A program made the translations under genes and the position numbers. Of a DNA stretch of 59,108 nucleotides, positions 1 to 7,444 are shown piece after piece (the first letter of the stretch is position 1; the number at the start of each line of letters is the position of its first letter). Location of the stretch: positions 1 through 59,108 of the forward strand of contig JACDNX010000011.1 of NCBI GenBank assembly GCA_017656385.1, written 5' to 3'. The stretch is from Thermodesulfobacterium sp. (GTDB lineage: Bacteria; Desulfobacterota; Thermodesulfobacteria; Thermodesulfobacteriales; Thermodesulfobacteriaceae). The notes beneath the pieces are model-generated. The model was not told where the DNA came from. It was given only the letters and a program-made list of their open reading frames with translations, and did not search any database.

Positions 1-51
1 ATAAAAAAAGAAGCTGAGAGAATGCGTGCTGAGGTGAAAAATAAAAGATAA
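1..51 (+). CDS. C-terminal end of an upstream gene (partial)
   Basis: The first 51 bases are an open frame that ends in TAA and reads as a highly charged C-terminus, IKKEAERMRAEVKNKR. The start lies outside the window. Too little is visible to name the protein; the Lys/Arg/Glu-rich tail suggests a helical, perhaps RNA- or protein-binding end. Confidence 0.4.
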   Translation: MKKEAERMRAEVKNKR

Positions 52-96
52 CTTCGAACCCTTGAGAAAAGAAAAAACAATAATAAAATAAAACCT

Positions 97-513
97 ATGA
101 ATGAAAATCCTGTTGCTAAAAAGCCGGTTCTCTTGCAAACTCAAACAGGTTTATATATCGGGCTTGTATGTTTTAACCCTGTTTATGAAACTCTAAAGTT
201 TGTTCTGGAAAAAAAAGAATTTTTTGAGGTAGAATGGCCAGCTCTTGTAAGTATAGAAGAAAAAGGATTAATCCCGATACTGCTTGGTTTACCCTACTTT
301 ACAGTTCAGAGACCTCAAATTATATGGTACACCCTTCAAATACCTGAAAATCTTTTAAAATATTATCAAAGTTTCCTACCACATGTTTTTCACAACACCT
401 CATTACAGGGAGAGGCTTCTTCCTTAAAACCTTCTAAACAAATTAGTGAAAGTAAGCTGAACAAAAAAATTATACCCTTCCCCTTCAAAAAAGATGACAC
501 TCAAACAAAATAA
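97..513 (+). CDS. hypothetical protein, 138 aa
   Basis: I do not recognise this family. The first ~90 residues alternate short hydrophobic stretches with charged turns, as in a small beta-rich domain (GLYIGLVCFNP, GLIPILLGLPYF). The last ~45 are polar and Lys-rich, so probably a flexible tail. There is no signal peptide or membrane helix. It begins 45 bp after the preceding stop, without a strong ribosome-binding site. Its 3' end overlaps the start of rpe by 20 bp in another frame, so the two are probably translated from one message. Confidence 0.6.
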   Translation: MNENPVAKKPVLLQTQTGLYIGLVCFNPVYETLKFVLEKKEFFEVEWPALVSIEEKGLIPILLGLPYFTVQRPQIIWYTLQIPENLLKYYQSFLPHVFHNTSLQGEASSLKPSKQISESKLNKKIIPFPFKKDDTQTK

Positions 514-1174
514 CAATTCCCAAAAAATTCTTATAGCTCCTTCTCTTCTCTCTGCTGATTTTTCAAAGTTGGCAGAAGAAGTTATAGCTGTAGAAAAAGC
601 CGGAGCAGATATCTTACATTTAGACATAATGGATGGATTGTTTGTTCCCAATATTACCTTTGGACCTTTGGTTGTTTCTTCCCTTCGCCCTCACTCAAAC
701 CTTATTTTTGACGCTCATCTTATGATAGAATCTCCAGAAAGATATATAAAAGAATTTGCAGAGGCAGGAGCAGATTGGATTTCTATTCATGCTGAAGCCA
801 CAAAACACCTTCACAGAACTATCTGGAAAATAAAAGAATTAAACAAAAAAGCAGGAGTTGCTTTAAATCCTCATACACCTCTTAATGTTATAAAATATAT
901 ACTTGAAGACCTTGATTTTGTTTTGATAATGACTGTTAACCCTGGTTTTGGTGGGCAAAAATTTATTAAAAACTGTCTTCCTAAAATAAGAGAACTTAAA
1001 AACATGATAGATAAAAGAGAACTTGATATCTTAATCCAAGTTGATGGAGGAATAAATTCAGAAACAGCACCTGAAGTGATAAAAGCCGGAGCAAGAGTTC
1101 TTGTTGCAGGTTCTGCTGTTTTTGGAAAAAATGACTATGCTAAAGCTATTGAAGCTTTAAAACCTTCCACATAA
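494..1174 (+). CDS. rpe: ribulose-phosphate 3-epimerase
   Basis: Interconverts D-ribulose 5-phosphate and D-xylulose 5-phosphate in the cytosolic pentose phosphate pathway. The 226 residues form one TIM barrel of normal family length. Visible signatures are IAPSLLSADF (14-23), the metal-site block LHLDIMDG with His42 and Asp44, His75 in DAHLM, the phosphate-loop region MTVNPGFGGQ (146-155), and the catalytic Asp184 in QVDGG. The ATG start lies inside the end of the preceding gene. The 3' end overlaps the convergent phosphatidyltransferase gene by 29 bp, so the two transcripts are complementary at their ends. Confidence 0.96.
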   Translation: MTLKQNNNSQKILIAPSLLSADFSKLAEEVIAVEKAGADILHLDIMDGLFVPNITFGPLVVSSLRPHSNLIFDAHLMIESPERYIKEFAEAGADWISIHAEATKHLHRTIWKIKELNKKAGVALNPHTPLNVIKYILEDLDFVLIMTVNPGFGGQKFIKNCLPKIRELKNMIDKRELDILIQVDGGINSETAPEVIKAGARVLVAGSAVFGKNDYAKAIEALKPST

Positions 1175-2009
1175 ATTTTAAACTTTCCAGTCCATCTTTA
1201 AAAAAACTCAAAAACAAGACTAACCACAAAGAAAAGAACAATCTTTTAAAATACATATACTCCAGAATTAAAATTGTTACGATAATAATAGATACCCAAA
1301 TTCTCTCGTAAGCCCATTTAGGAGACCCTCTTACTAATCCCCTTTTAAAGAAAAAGAAAGAAAGTGCCGTAATGTTAATCCAGAAAAACTCACCTGCTAA
1401 GGGGAAGGTCAAAAGCAATCCTAAAGGATAAATTAAATAAAAGAGAGATCTAAAAAATATCTTTAAACTTTTCCTGAATTCCTTTACAGTATGACAAACT
1501 CTGGAAAAGTAAGGAACGGCACTGATAAAAGAAAAAACAGCTATCAACCAGAGAGAATAATTAATGAAATATTTATAAGAGGGAAAATGAATGTAAAGAA
1601 GGATAGCAAGTCCTGCAAAACTCATCTGAAACAAAGTTTTTAATTTAGCAATTTTAGAAACTTTTATCTTATCAGGAAACCAGCTTCTCAAAAAAGAAAC
1701 AAAAATTTCCCTTAATATAATTAAAAAAACCGGCAGAAAATCAAAATAATTCAAATACACAAGAACCAAGTAAACCGAAGCAACAAAAATTTTATCTGCA
1801 ATGGGATCTAAGATAGCACCAATTGAAGTGACTTTTTTATATTTTCTTGCAAGAATACCATCTAAATAATCAGTAATTCCAAGCAAAAAAACCGTAATCA
1901 AAGCCCCAATCTTAGCTGAATAGGTTTCTGAAAGAAGAAGCAAGCACAAAAAAGGCAAAAGAAAAATTCTTAAAAGAGTTAGCCTGTTAGGAGTAATAAG
2001 TAAATACAT
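1146..2009 (-). CDS. CDP-alcohol phosphatidyltransferase (PgsA-like) with extra C-terminal membrane domain
   Basis: Integral membrane enzyme that transfers a phosphatidyl group from CDP-diacylglycerol to an alcohol, probably glycerol 3-phosphate in phospholipid synthesis. The family signature DG(x2)AR(x8)G(x3)D(x3)D is complete: Asp50-Gly51, Ala54-Arg55, Gly64, Asp68, Asp72. The N-terminal TPNRLTLLRI fits PgsA. At 287 aa it is about 100 residues longer than a typical PgsA; the extra part (about 180-287) is very hydrophobic with several predicted helices. The substrate alcohol cannot be decided from sequence. It is transcribed away from the radical SAM gene across an 82-bp divergent gap. Confidence 0.85.
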   Translation of the reverse strand: MYLLITPNRLTLLRIFLLPFLCLLLLSETYSAKIGALITVFLLGITDYLDGILARKYKKVTSIGAILDPIADKIFVASVYLVLVYLNYFDFLPVFLIILREIFVSFLRSWFPDKIKVSKIAKLKTLFQMSFAGLAILLYIHFPSYKYFINYSLWLIAVFSFISAVPYFSRVCHTVKEFRKSLKIFFRSLFYLIYPLGLLLTFPLAGEFFWINITALSFFFFKRGLVRGSPKWAYERIWVSIIIVTILILEYMYFKRLFFSLWLVLFLSFFKDGLESLKFMWKVLKLQ

Positions 2010-2091
2010 TTTTTAAAACTTTACCTTTTTTTAAGCTAAATTTATATTATACTATTTTTGTTCTAAAAACTCCAGAAAAGAATTTATAAAA

Positions 2092-3039
2092 ATGGCTGAA
2101 AGAAAAACACTACTTTTTGGTCCGGTAAAATCAAGGAGACTTGGGAAATCCTTAGGAATTGAAATGGTTCCCAAAAAAGTATGCACTATGAACTGTATTT
2201 ACTGTGAGGTGGGAAAAACTACCGATCTTACCTTGGAAAGAAAAGAATACTATCCATGGGATCTGATAGAGAAATCCATTTTGCAGGCAAAGGAGTTAGA
2301 AGACACTTTTGATGTGTTTACTTTTACAGGAAGCGGAGAACCCTCTTTAAACATCCATTTTGAAAAAGCTATAGCATTGGCTAAAAAAATTATCAAAAAA
2401 CCTGTAGCTGTTTTGACAAATGCAACCCTTTTACATATATCATCTGTAAGAAAAGCACTTGCAGAGGTAGATATAGTATTACCTTCCTTAGATGCAGGAA
2501 CTCCTGAAACTTTTAAAAAAATCAATAAACCTCTTCCTCAAATAGAGTTTAAATCTGTTGTTGAAAACTTGAAAAAACTAAGAGAAGAAATGAAGGGTGA
2601 AATGTGGCTTGAAGTTCTTTTTGTTAAAAGATTAAACGACTCAGAAGAGGAGTTAAAAGCTCTGAAATCAGTTATAGATTATATTAAACCTCATAAAGTC
2701 CAGTTGAATACTGTGGTAAGACCTCCTGCTTTTGAAAAAGCCCAGCCTGTTTCTTTTGAAAAATTGGAAAAAATTGCTGAATTTTTGGGAGAAAAAGCTG
2801 AAATCATTGTTCACAAAAAAAAGCTTGATAAGGTAACAAAAACTTTTAAAAATCTGGAAAAAGAAAAAATAAAAGAGAAAATACTGAACTATATAAAAAG
2901 ACGACCCTCTACAGTAGAGGAACTTTCTTCAGCTCTTGGGATTGAAAAAAAATTAATTAAATTATTTTTAATTGAACTTGTTTCTGAAGGCACAGTAAAA
3001 GAAAAAATACACGAAGAAAAGACTTTCTACTTAGCTTAG
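2092..3039 (+). CDS. radical SAM protein (COG0731-like) with C-terminal winged-helix domain
   Basis: The radical SAM cluster motif is present as Cys31-x3-Cys35-x2-Cys38 (CTMNCIYC), preceded by GPVKSRRLGKSLGIEMVP. FTFTGSGEPSLN resembles the SAM-binding GGE segment. This N-terminal pattern is typical of the COG0731 group, related to wyosine-forming Fe-S enzymes but found in bacteria without wyosine, so the substrate is unknown. Residues from about 255 look like a small winged-helix domain (STVEELSSALGI). The stop is only 3 bp before scpB, implying one operon. Confidence 0.85.
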   Translation: MAERKTLLFGPVKSRRLGKSLGIEMVPKKVCTMNCIYCEVGKTTDLTLERKEYYPWDLIEKSILQAKELEDTFDVFTFTGSGEPSLNIHFEKAIALAKKIIKKPVAVLTNATLLHISSVRKALAEVDIVLPSLDAGTPETFKKINKPLPQIEFKSVVENLKKLREEMKGEMWLEVLFVKRLNDSEEELKALKSVIDYIKPHKVQLNTVVRPPAFEKAQPVSFEKLEKIAEFLGEKAEIIVHKKKLDKVTKTFKNLEKEKIKEKILNYIKRRPSTVEELSSALGIEKKLIKLFLIELVSEGTVKEKIHEEKTFYLA

Positions 3040-3042
3040 TAA

Positions 3043-3570
3043 ATGAAGGATAGCAATTTTTATAAAAAAGTAATAGAGGCCCTCTTATTCTGTGCTGGAA
3101 GATCTTTAAAACTTAAGGAAATTTCAAATGTGTGTGACGGAATCCCGGTTTCTGAAGTAAAAAAAATTTTAGAAGAACTTAAAAAAGATTATTCAGAAAG
3201 GGGTATAAGAGTGGTTGAGGTGGCTGAGGGATATAGAATAGAAACAATTCCAGAAGTTGCTGAGTATATAAAAAGTTTACTTAAACCAAAAAAATTTAGA
3301 TGGACTAAAGCACTTCTTGAAACCCTTGCTATAATAGCCTATTTCCAGCCTATAACAAGAGCTGAAATATCAGCAAAAAGAGGGGGGGTGAATGTAGGAA
3401 GTTCCTTAAAAGTTCTTTTAGAAAACGGTTTTATAGAAGTGGTGGGAAGAAAAAATCTTCCTGGAAGACCTGCTCTTTATGGTACTACAAAATTCTTCTT
3501 AGAATATTTTGGCTTAAAATCCTTAGAAGAACTTCCACCCCTTGAAGAATTAAAAAAACTGTCTGAATAG
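3043..3570 (+). CDS. scpB: segregation and condensation protein B
   Basis: Kleisin-associated subunit of the SMC-ScpAB condensin that compacts and separates chromosomes. The 175 residues contain two winged-helix domains. The family hallmark IEALLFCAGRSLKLKEI is at the N-terminus, and ALLETLAIIAYFQPITRAEI followed by RGG.NV and GRPALYGTT is in the second domain. Length is normal. No scpA or smc gene is visible here, which means the complex is encoded at separate loci. Confidence 0.95.
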   Translation: MKDSNFYKKVIEALLFCAGRSLKLKEISNVCDGIPVSEVKKILEELKKDYSERGIRVVEVAEGYRIETIPEVAEYIKSLLKPKKFRWTKALLETLAIIAYFQPITRAEISAKRGGVNVGSSLKVLLENGFIEVVGRKNLPGRPALYGTTKFFLEYFGLKSLEELPPLEELKKLSE

Positions 3571-3578
3571 AAAAGCAA

Positions 3579-4007
3579 ATGTCTATAAGGAAAGAAGTTT
3601 TACATGAAGCAGATTTCATAAAGCATGAAGGAGGTGAAATACCAGAAGTTTCTTTCTGGAACAGCTTTTTTTATCTAACAGAATCTCCTCCAAAAGGATT
3701 GGGACTAACTCTAACAGAAAAAGAGTTACTTTTTTTAAAAAAAGCGGTTATGGAAAGGTATTTAAAAATTATCAAAAGAGATCTAACCCCAGATAACACA
3801 AAAAAATCATTTTACAGAGGCATTGAAAGAGCTATTGTAAATATTAAAAGACTAAAAAATTTTGCAGAAAAGGAGGGACTGGAAAAAGATTTTAAATTGA
3901 GTTTACAAAAAATTAAAAATTGGTTTAAAATTTTTAAAACTCAAAAGCCCGAATTTCAAAAAGAGAAATCACAAGAATTAGAAAATATTTTGAGGAGTTT
4001 CTCATGA
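3579..4007 (+). CDS. hypothetical protein, 142 aa
   Basis: Unrecognised, soluble and strongly basic, mostly alpha-helical. The first 45 residues are mixed (HEGGEIPEVSFWNSFFYL); the rest is amphipathic helix rich in Lys and Glu, with no cysteines and no membrane segment. It sits 8 bp after scpB, and its last 4 bases overlap the hisH start (ATGA), so it is translated as part of a scpB-x-hisH message. Confidence 0.6.
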   Translation: MSIRKEVLHEADFIKHEGGEIPEVSFWNSFFYLTESPPKGLGLTLTEKELLFLKKAVMERYLKIIKRDLTPDNTKKSFYRGIERAIVNIKRLKNFAEKEGLEKDFKLSLQKIKNWFKIFKTQKPEFQKEKSQELENILRSFS

Positions 4008-4630
4008 TAGGAATAATAGACTATTTAGCAGGAAATTTAACAAGTGTGGCAAGAGCATTATCTTACTTAGGTTATAAATGTTTTATCTCTTCAGATATTA
4101 AGAAGCTTAAAAAGGCAGAAAGAATTATTTTCCCGGGAGTTGGTGCTGCAAAAAGTGCTATAGAGAGTTTAAAAAAATTTGGATTAGATGAATTTTTAAA
4201 AGAGTCTTTTTTAAATGGTATCCCAATTTTTGGTATATGCTTAGGAACACAGATCATTTTTGATTTTAGTGAAGAAGATGGAGGAACCCAAACTCTGGGC
4301 CTGATTAAAGGTAAAGTGGTCAAATTTCCACAACCTCTTGTGTGGATGGATGAAAAATTAAAAGTTCCTCACATGGGATGGAATAAAGTGAACTGGATTA
4401 AACCCCATCCTGTATTTGAAGGCCTTGATCCAGATTATGAATATTACTTTGTGCACAGCTACTTTGGGATTCCTGAGAATAAGGATGTTATATGTGGAAT
4501 AACCTTTTATGGAATAAATTTTGTCTCTGCTATTGCTTATAAAAATTTAGTAGCAGTTCAGTTTCATCCTGAAAAAAGTGGTAAACCCGGTTTACAGATC
4601 TTAAAACAATTCTGTGAATGGAAGCCATAG
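4004..4630 (+). CDS. hisH: imidazole glycerol phosphate synthase, glutaminase subunit
   Basis: Class I glutamine amidotransferase that feeds ammonia to HisF in histidine synthesis. The catalytic triad is visible: Cys79 in FGICLGTQ, and His188 and Glu190 in FHPEKSG. The family segment PHMGWNKV is also present. At 208 aa it has normal length. No hisF or other his genes adjoin, so the pathway is dispersed. It converges on infC with a 5-bp gap that contains no hairpin terminator. Confidence 0.95.
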   Translation: MIGIIDYLAGNLTSVARALSYLGYKCFISSDIKKLKKAERIIFPGVGAAKSAIESLKKFGLDEFLKESFLNGIPIFGICLGTQIIFDFSEEDGGTQTLGLIKGKVVKFPQPLVWMDEKLKVPHMGWNKVNWIKPHPVFEGLDPDYEYYFVHSYFGIPENKDVICGITFYGINFVSAIAYKNLVAVQFHPEKSGKPGLQILKQFCEWKP

Positions 4631-4635
4631 CTCTC

Positions 4636-5163
4636 TTATTTTTTCGTAATAGGAGCAAGAATTGTTATTTTTTGTCTTCCTTCCATCTTAGGAGGATTTT
4701 CAATTTGAGCTTTGTCTTTTACTGCTTCAAAAATAGCTTGTAAAACTCTATCTGCCATCTCTGGATGAACAATTTCCCTTCCCTTAAAAACAATTCTTAT
4801 TTTTACCTTATTTCCATCCTCCAGAAATCTGAGAATATGTCTTATTTTAACCTCAAGATCATGTTTGTCTGTTTTTGGACTGAGCTTTATCTCCTTAAGT
4901 TCTATCTGTTTTTGTCTTTTTTTTGCCTCTTTTGCTTTTTTAGCCTCTTGATAAAGAAATTCTCCAAAATCCATGATTTTACACACAGGTGGATTGGCAG
5001 AAGGTGCAACCTCCACAAGATCAAGTCCGTAATCCTCAGCATGTCTCAATGCTTCAGAAAGAGAAACTATTCCTATCTGTTTCCCATCCGGACCAATTAA
5101 CCTCACTTCTCTTGCCCTAATTTGTTCGTTTACCCTGTACCTTTTTTTCAAATCCTTTCTCAT
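4636..5163 (-). CDS. infC: translation initiation factor IF-3
   Basis: Binds the 30S subunit, blocks premature 50S joining and checks the start codon. Both IF-3 domains are present: the N-terminal block RVNEQIRAREVRLIGPDG at residues 9-26, a Lys-rich linker (REAKKAKEAKKRQK type) near 80-95, and the C-terminal RNA-binding half (KVKIRIVFKGREIVHPE). The start is an ordinary ATG with AGGAGG about 10 nt upstream, unlike the autoregulatory AUU start of E. coli infC. It follows thrS by 72 bp. The usual downstream rpmI-rplT genes are missing here. Confidence 0.97.
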   Translation of the reverse strand: MRKDLKKRYRVNEQIRAREVRLIGPDGKQIGIVSLSEALRHAEDYGLDLVEVAPSANPPVCKIMDFGEFLYQEAKKAKEAKKRQKQIELKEIKLSPKTDKHDLEVKIRHILRFLEDGNKVKIRIVFKGREIVHPEMADRVLQAIFEAVKDKAQIENPPKMEGRQKITILAPITKK

Positions 5164-5235
5164 ACCTTTATTATCCTCCTGAAAATGGTGTTAAAACTAA
5201 TTAAATTTACAAGATGAGTAAATTTGGATTTTCTG

Positions 5236-7173
5236 TTAAGAAAGTTCATTTAAAAGATATTCTGGTTGGTTTTCAATTTTTATTTTGCTTATGAAGTCTT
5301 CTAATTTCAGGTTATTGATAATTTCTCCTTTTCTTGTTCTTACACTGATAACCTGATCACTTTCCTCTTTGTCTCCAAGAATAATCATATAAGGAACTTT
5401 TTCTTTTTGAGCCATTCTGATTTTATAATTAAGTTTTTCGTTTCTGAAGTCTGCTTCAACTCTAAATCCTTCTTTTTTAAGAATTTTTACTACATTTTCT
5501 CCGTAGTTAATATTTCTATCAGTGATGGTTAAAACTTTGATTTGAACAGGAGCTATCCAGAAAGGAAAAGCACCTGCATAATTTTCAATAAGAACTCCCA
5601 AAAATCGCTCTAAGGATCCAAGTAAAGCTCTATGAATCATAATGGGTCTGTAAAATCGGTTGTCTTCTCCTATGTAAACAATATCAAATCTCTCTGGAAT
5701 GTTAAAATCAACCTGAATGGTTGAACACTGCCAGAATCTTCCCAGAACATCTTTAATCTTCAGATCAATTTTAGGACCATAAAAAACACCTTCTCCAGGA
5801 TCTATTTCATACTCCAGTCCTTTATCTTCAAGAGCCTTTTTAAGTGCATTCTCCGCTTTGTCCCATATTTCTGGAGACCCCACAAATTTTTCTGGTCTTG
5901 TTGAAAGAAAAATCTTGTATTCAGAAAAACCAAAAACTTTGAGAAAGTATATTACCAGATCCAAAACCTTAATAAGCTCTTCTTCCAGCTGATCCTCTCT
6001 ACAAAAGATATGTGCATCATCCTGAGTAAAACCTCTTACTCTTAAAAGACCATGCAAAACCCCACTTCTCTCAAAACGATAAACTGTTCCGAGCTCACAG
6101 TATCTTATGGGAAATTCCCTGTAGCTTCTTCTTTTTTGATTGTAAACATAAATATGAAAAGGACAGTTCATAGGTTTTAGCTGATAAACTCTGTTTTCAA
6201 GTTCCATCGGAGGAAACATGTTTTCTGCATAAAAATCCAAATGTCCTGAAACTTTCCACAAATCTCTCAAAGCAATATGAGGAGTATATACCAACTGATA
6301 ACCTCTCTGTAGATGAACTTCCTTCCAGAAGTTTTCTATTATACTTCTTAGAATAGCCCCTTTGGGAAGCCAAATGACAAGCCCTGGACCTATATCTTCT
6401 TCTATAGTAAATAGCTCAAGCTCTTTCCCCAGTTTTCTGTGATCCCTTTTTTTGATCTCCTCAAGCCTATCCAAGTAAGCCTTTAGCTCCTCTTTTGAGA
6501 AGAAGGCAGTTCCATAAATTCTCCAAAGCATGGGATTTTTCTCATCACCTCTCCAGTAAGCACCAGCCACAGAAAGAAGTTTAATTGCCTTAACTTCTCC
6601 TGTAGAAAGAAGATGAGGCCCTTTACACAGATCTACAAAATTACCCTGAGAGTAAATAGAAACTTTACTGTCAGGCATCTCATCAATTAGCTCAAGCTTA
6701 AAATCCTCTTCAAGATTTTTAAAAAGTGCTTTAGCTTCCTCTTTTGAAATTTCTCTTCGTTCCAAGGAAAGATTTTTTTTGATTATTTCTTTAACTTTTT
6801 TTTCTATTTTTTTCAAATCTTCTTCGTTAAAAGGACGTTCATAATAAATGTCATAATAAAATCCTTCTTCTGTTGGTGGACCTATTCCCAGTTTTGCCTC
6901 TGGAAACAGTTCTTTTACTGCCTGAGCCAATACATGGGAAGCTGTATGACGAAGAAAAACAAGTGCTTCTTTATCTGAAGGGAAAATAGGTTCCAGTTCT
7001 AAATTATCTGAAATGTTTTCATTAAAAGTGTAGTGCCAGTCTATGTAAGTGTCATTATACTTAAACCCTACAGGTAATTCTTTGCTAATTTTTTTTATTT
7101 CTGGAATAAGATCCTTTAAAGTGGAACCAGGTTTGAGTTGAAATTCTCCGAGATCTTTGATTTTAATTTTCAA
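5236..7173 (-). CDS. thrS: threonine--tRNA ligase
   Basis: Charges tRNA-Thr; 645 aa, normal length. In order: an N-terminal TGS domain (about 1-60); a second, editing domain with HTASHVLAQAVKELFP and the VDLCKGPHL zinc-editing motif; the class II catalytic core with MNCPFHIYVY (zinc Cys), RVRGFTQDDAHIFC and MIHRALLGSLERFLG; and a C-terminal anticodon-binding domain (APVQIKVLTITD). The start is a TTG about 14 nt after GAGGAG; no ATG fits better. It lies 32 bp downstream of tRNA-Val on the same strand, so the two are probably co-transcribed, with infC following. Confidence 0.97.
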   Translation of the reverse strand: MKIKIKDLGEFQLKPGSTLKDLIPEIKKISKELPVGFKYNDTYIDWHYTFNENISDNLELEPIFPSDKEALVFLRHTASHVLAQAVKELFPEAKLGIGPPTEEGFYYDIYYERPFNEEDLKKIEKKVKEIIKKNLSLERREISKEEAKALFKNLEEDFKLELIDEMPDSKVSIYSQGNFVDLCKGPHLLSTGEVKAIKLLSVAGAYWRGDEKNPMLWRIYGTAFFSKEELKAYLDRLEEIKKRDHRKLGKELELFTIEEDIGPGLVIWLPKGAILRSIIENFWKEVHLQRGYQLVYTPHIALRDLWKVSGHLDFYAENMFPPMELENRVYQLKPMNCPFHIYVYNQKRRSYREFPIRYCELGTVYRFERSGVLHGLLRVRGFTQDDAHIFCREDQLEEELIKVLDLVIYFLKVFGFSEYKIFLSTRPEKFVGSPEIWDKAENALKKALEDKGLEYEIDPGEGVFYGPKIDLKIKDVLGRFWQCSTIQVDFNIPERFDIVYIGEDNRFYRPIMIHRALLGSLERFLGVLIENYAGAFPFWIAPVQIKVLTITDRNINYGENVVKILKKEGFRVEADFRNEKLNYKIRMAQKEKVPYMIILGDKEESDQVISVRTRKGEIINNLKLEDFISKIKIENQPEYLLNELS

Positions 7174-7205
7174 AATTTAAACTATAACTCCTCGTGATTG
7201 TAATA

Positions 7206-7280
7206 TGGTAGGCGCGGGCGGGATCGAACCGCCGACCTCTTGCATGTCAAGCAAGCGCTCTCCCACTGAGCTACGCGCCT
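7206..7280 (-). tRNA. tRNA-Val (GAC anticodon)
   Basis: Read on the minus strand, a full cloverleaf folds: 7-bp acceptor AGGCGCG/CGCGCCT, D arm with GCTC/GAGC, anticodon stem CTTGC/GCAAG around loop TTGACAT (anticodon GAC), and T arm GGCGG-TTCGATC-CCGCC. Discriminator base A is followed by an encoded CCA. It directly precedes thrS. Confidence 0.95.
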
Positions 7281-7303
7281 ATAATCATCTTTCTTAACAA
7301 AGA

Positions 7304-7331
7304 ATAATAATATAAGTTTATCACTTGTCAA
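7304..7331 (-). promoter_or_regulatory. sigma-70-type promoter for tRNA-Val (and probably thrS-infC)
   Basis: On the minus strand there is a perfect -35 TTGACA (7326-7331), a 16-nt spacer and -10 TATTAT (7304-7309), placing the start about 17-20 nt before the mature tRNA. No second good promoter is visible between the tRNA and thrS. Confidence 0.6.
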
Positions 7332-7444
7332 GAGAAATCAATAATCCTCTTCTAAATCTTTTTGGTATAACCTTCTTAAGGTTTTAGTAAGTTGTGATAA
7401 AATTAAAATTTTAACTTGAAAATTAATAAAAGGGAGGAAATTTG

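Noticed and set aside
5155-5185. Non-AUG autoregulated start for infC
   Set aside because: The gene has a plain ATG with a full AGGAGG at normal distance, and the N-terminus fits the family.
7281-7444. T-box leader for ileS
   Set aside because: No T-box core (TGGNACCGCG-like) or terminator stem in the 164 bp between tRNA-Val and ileS.
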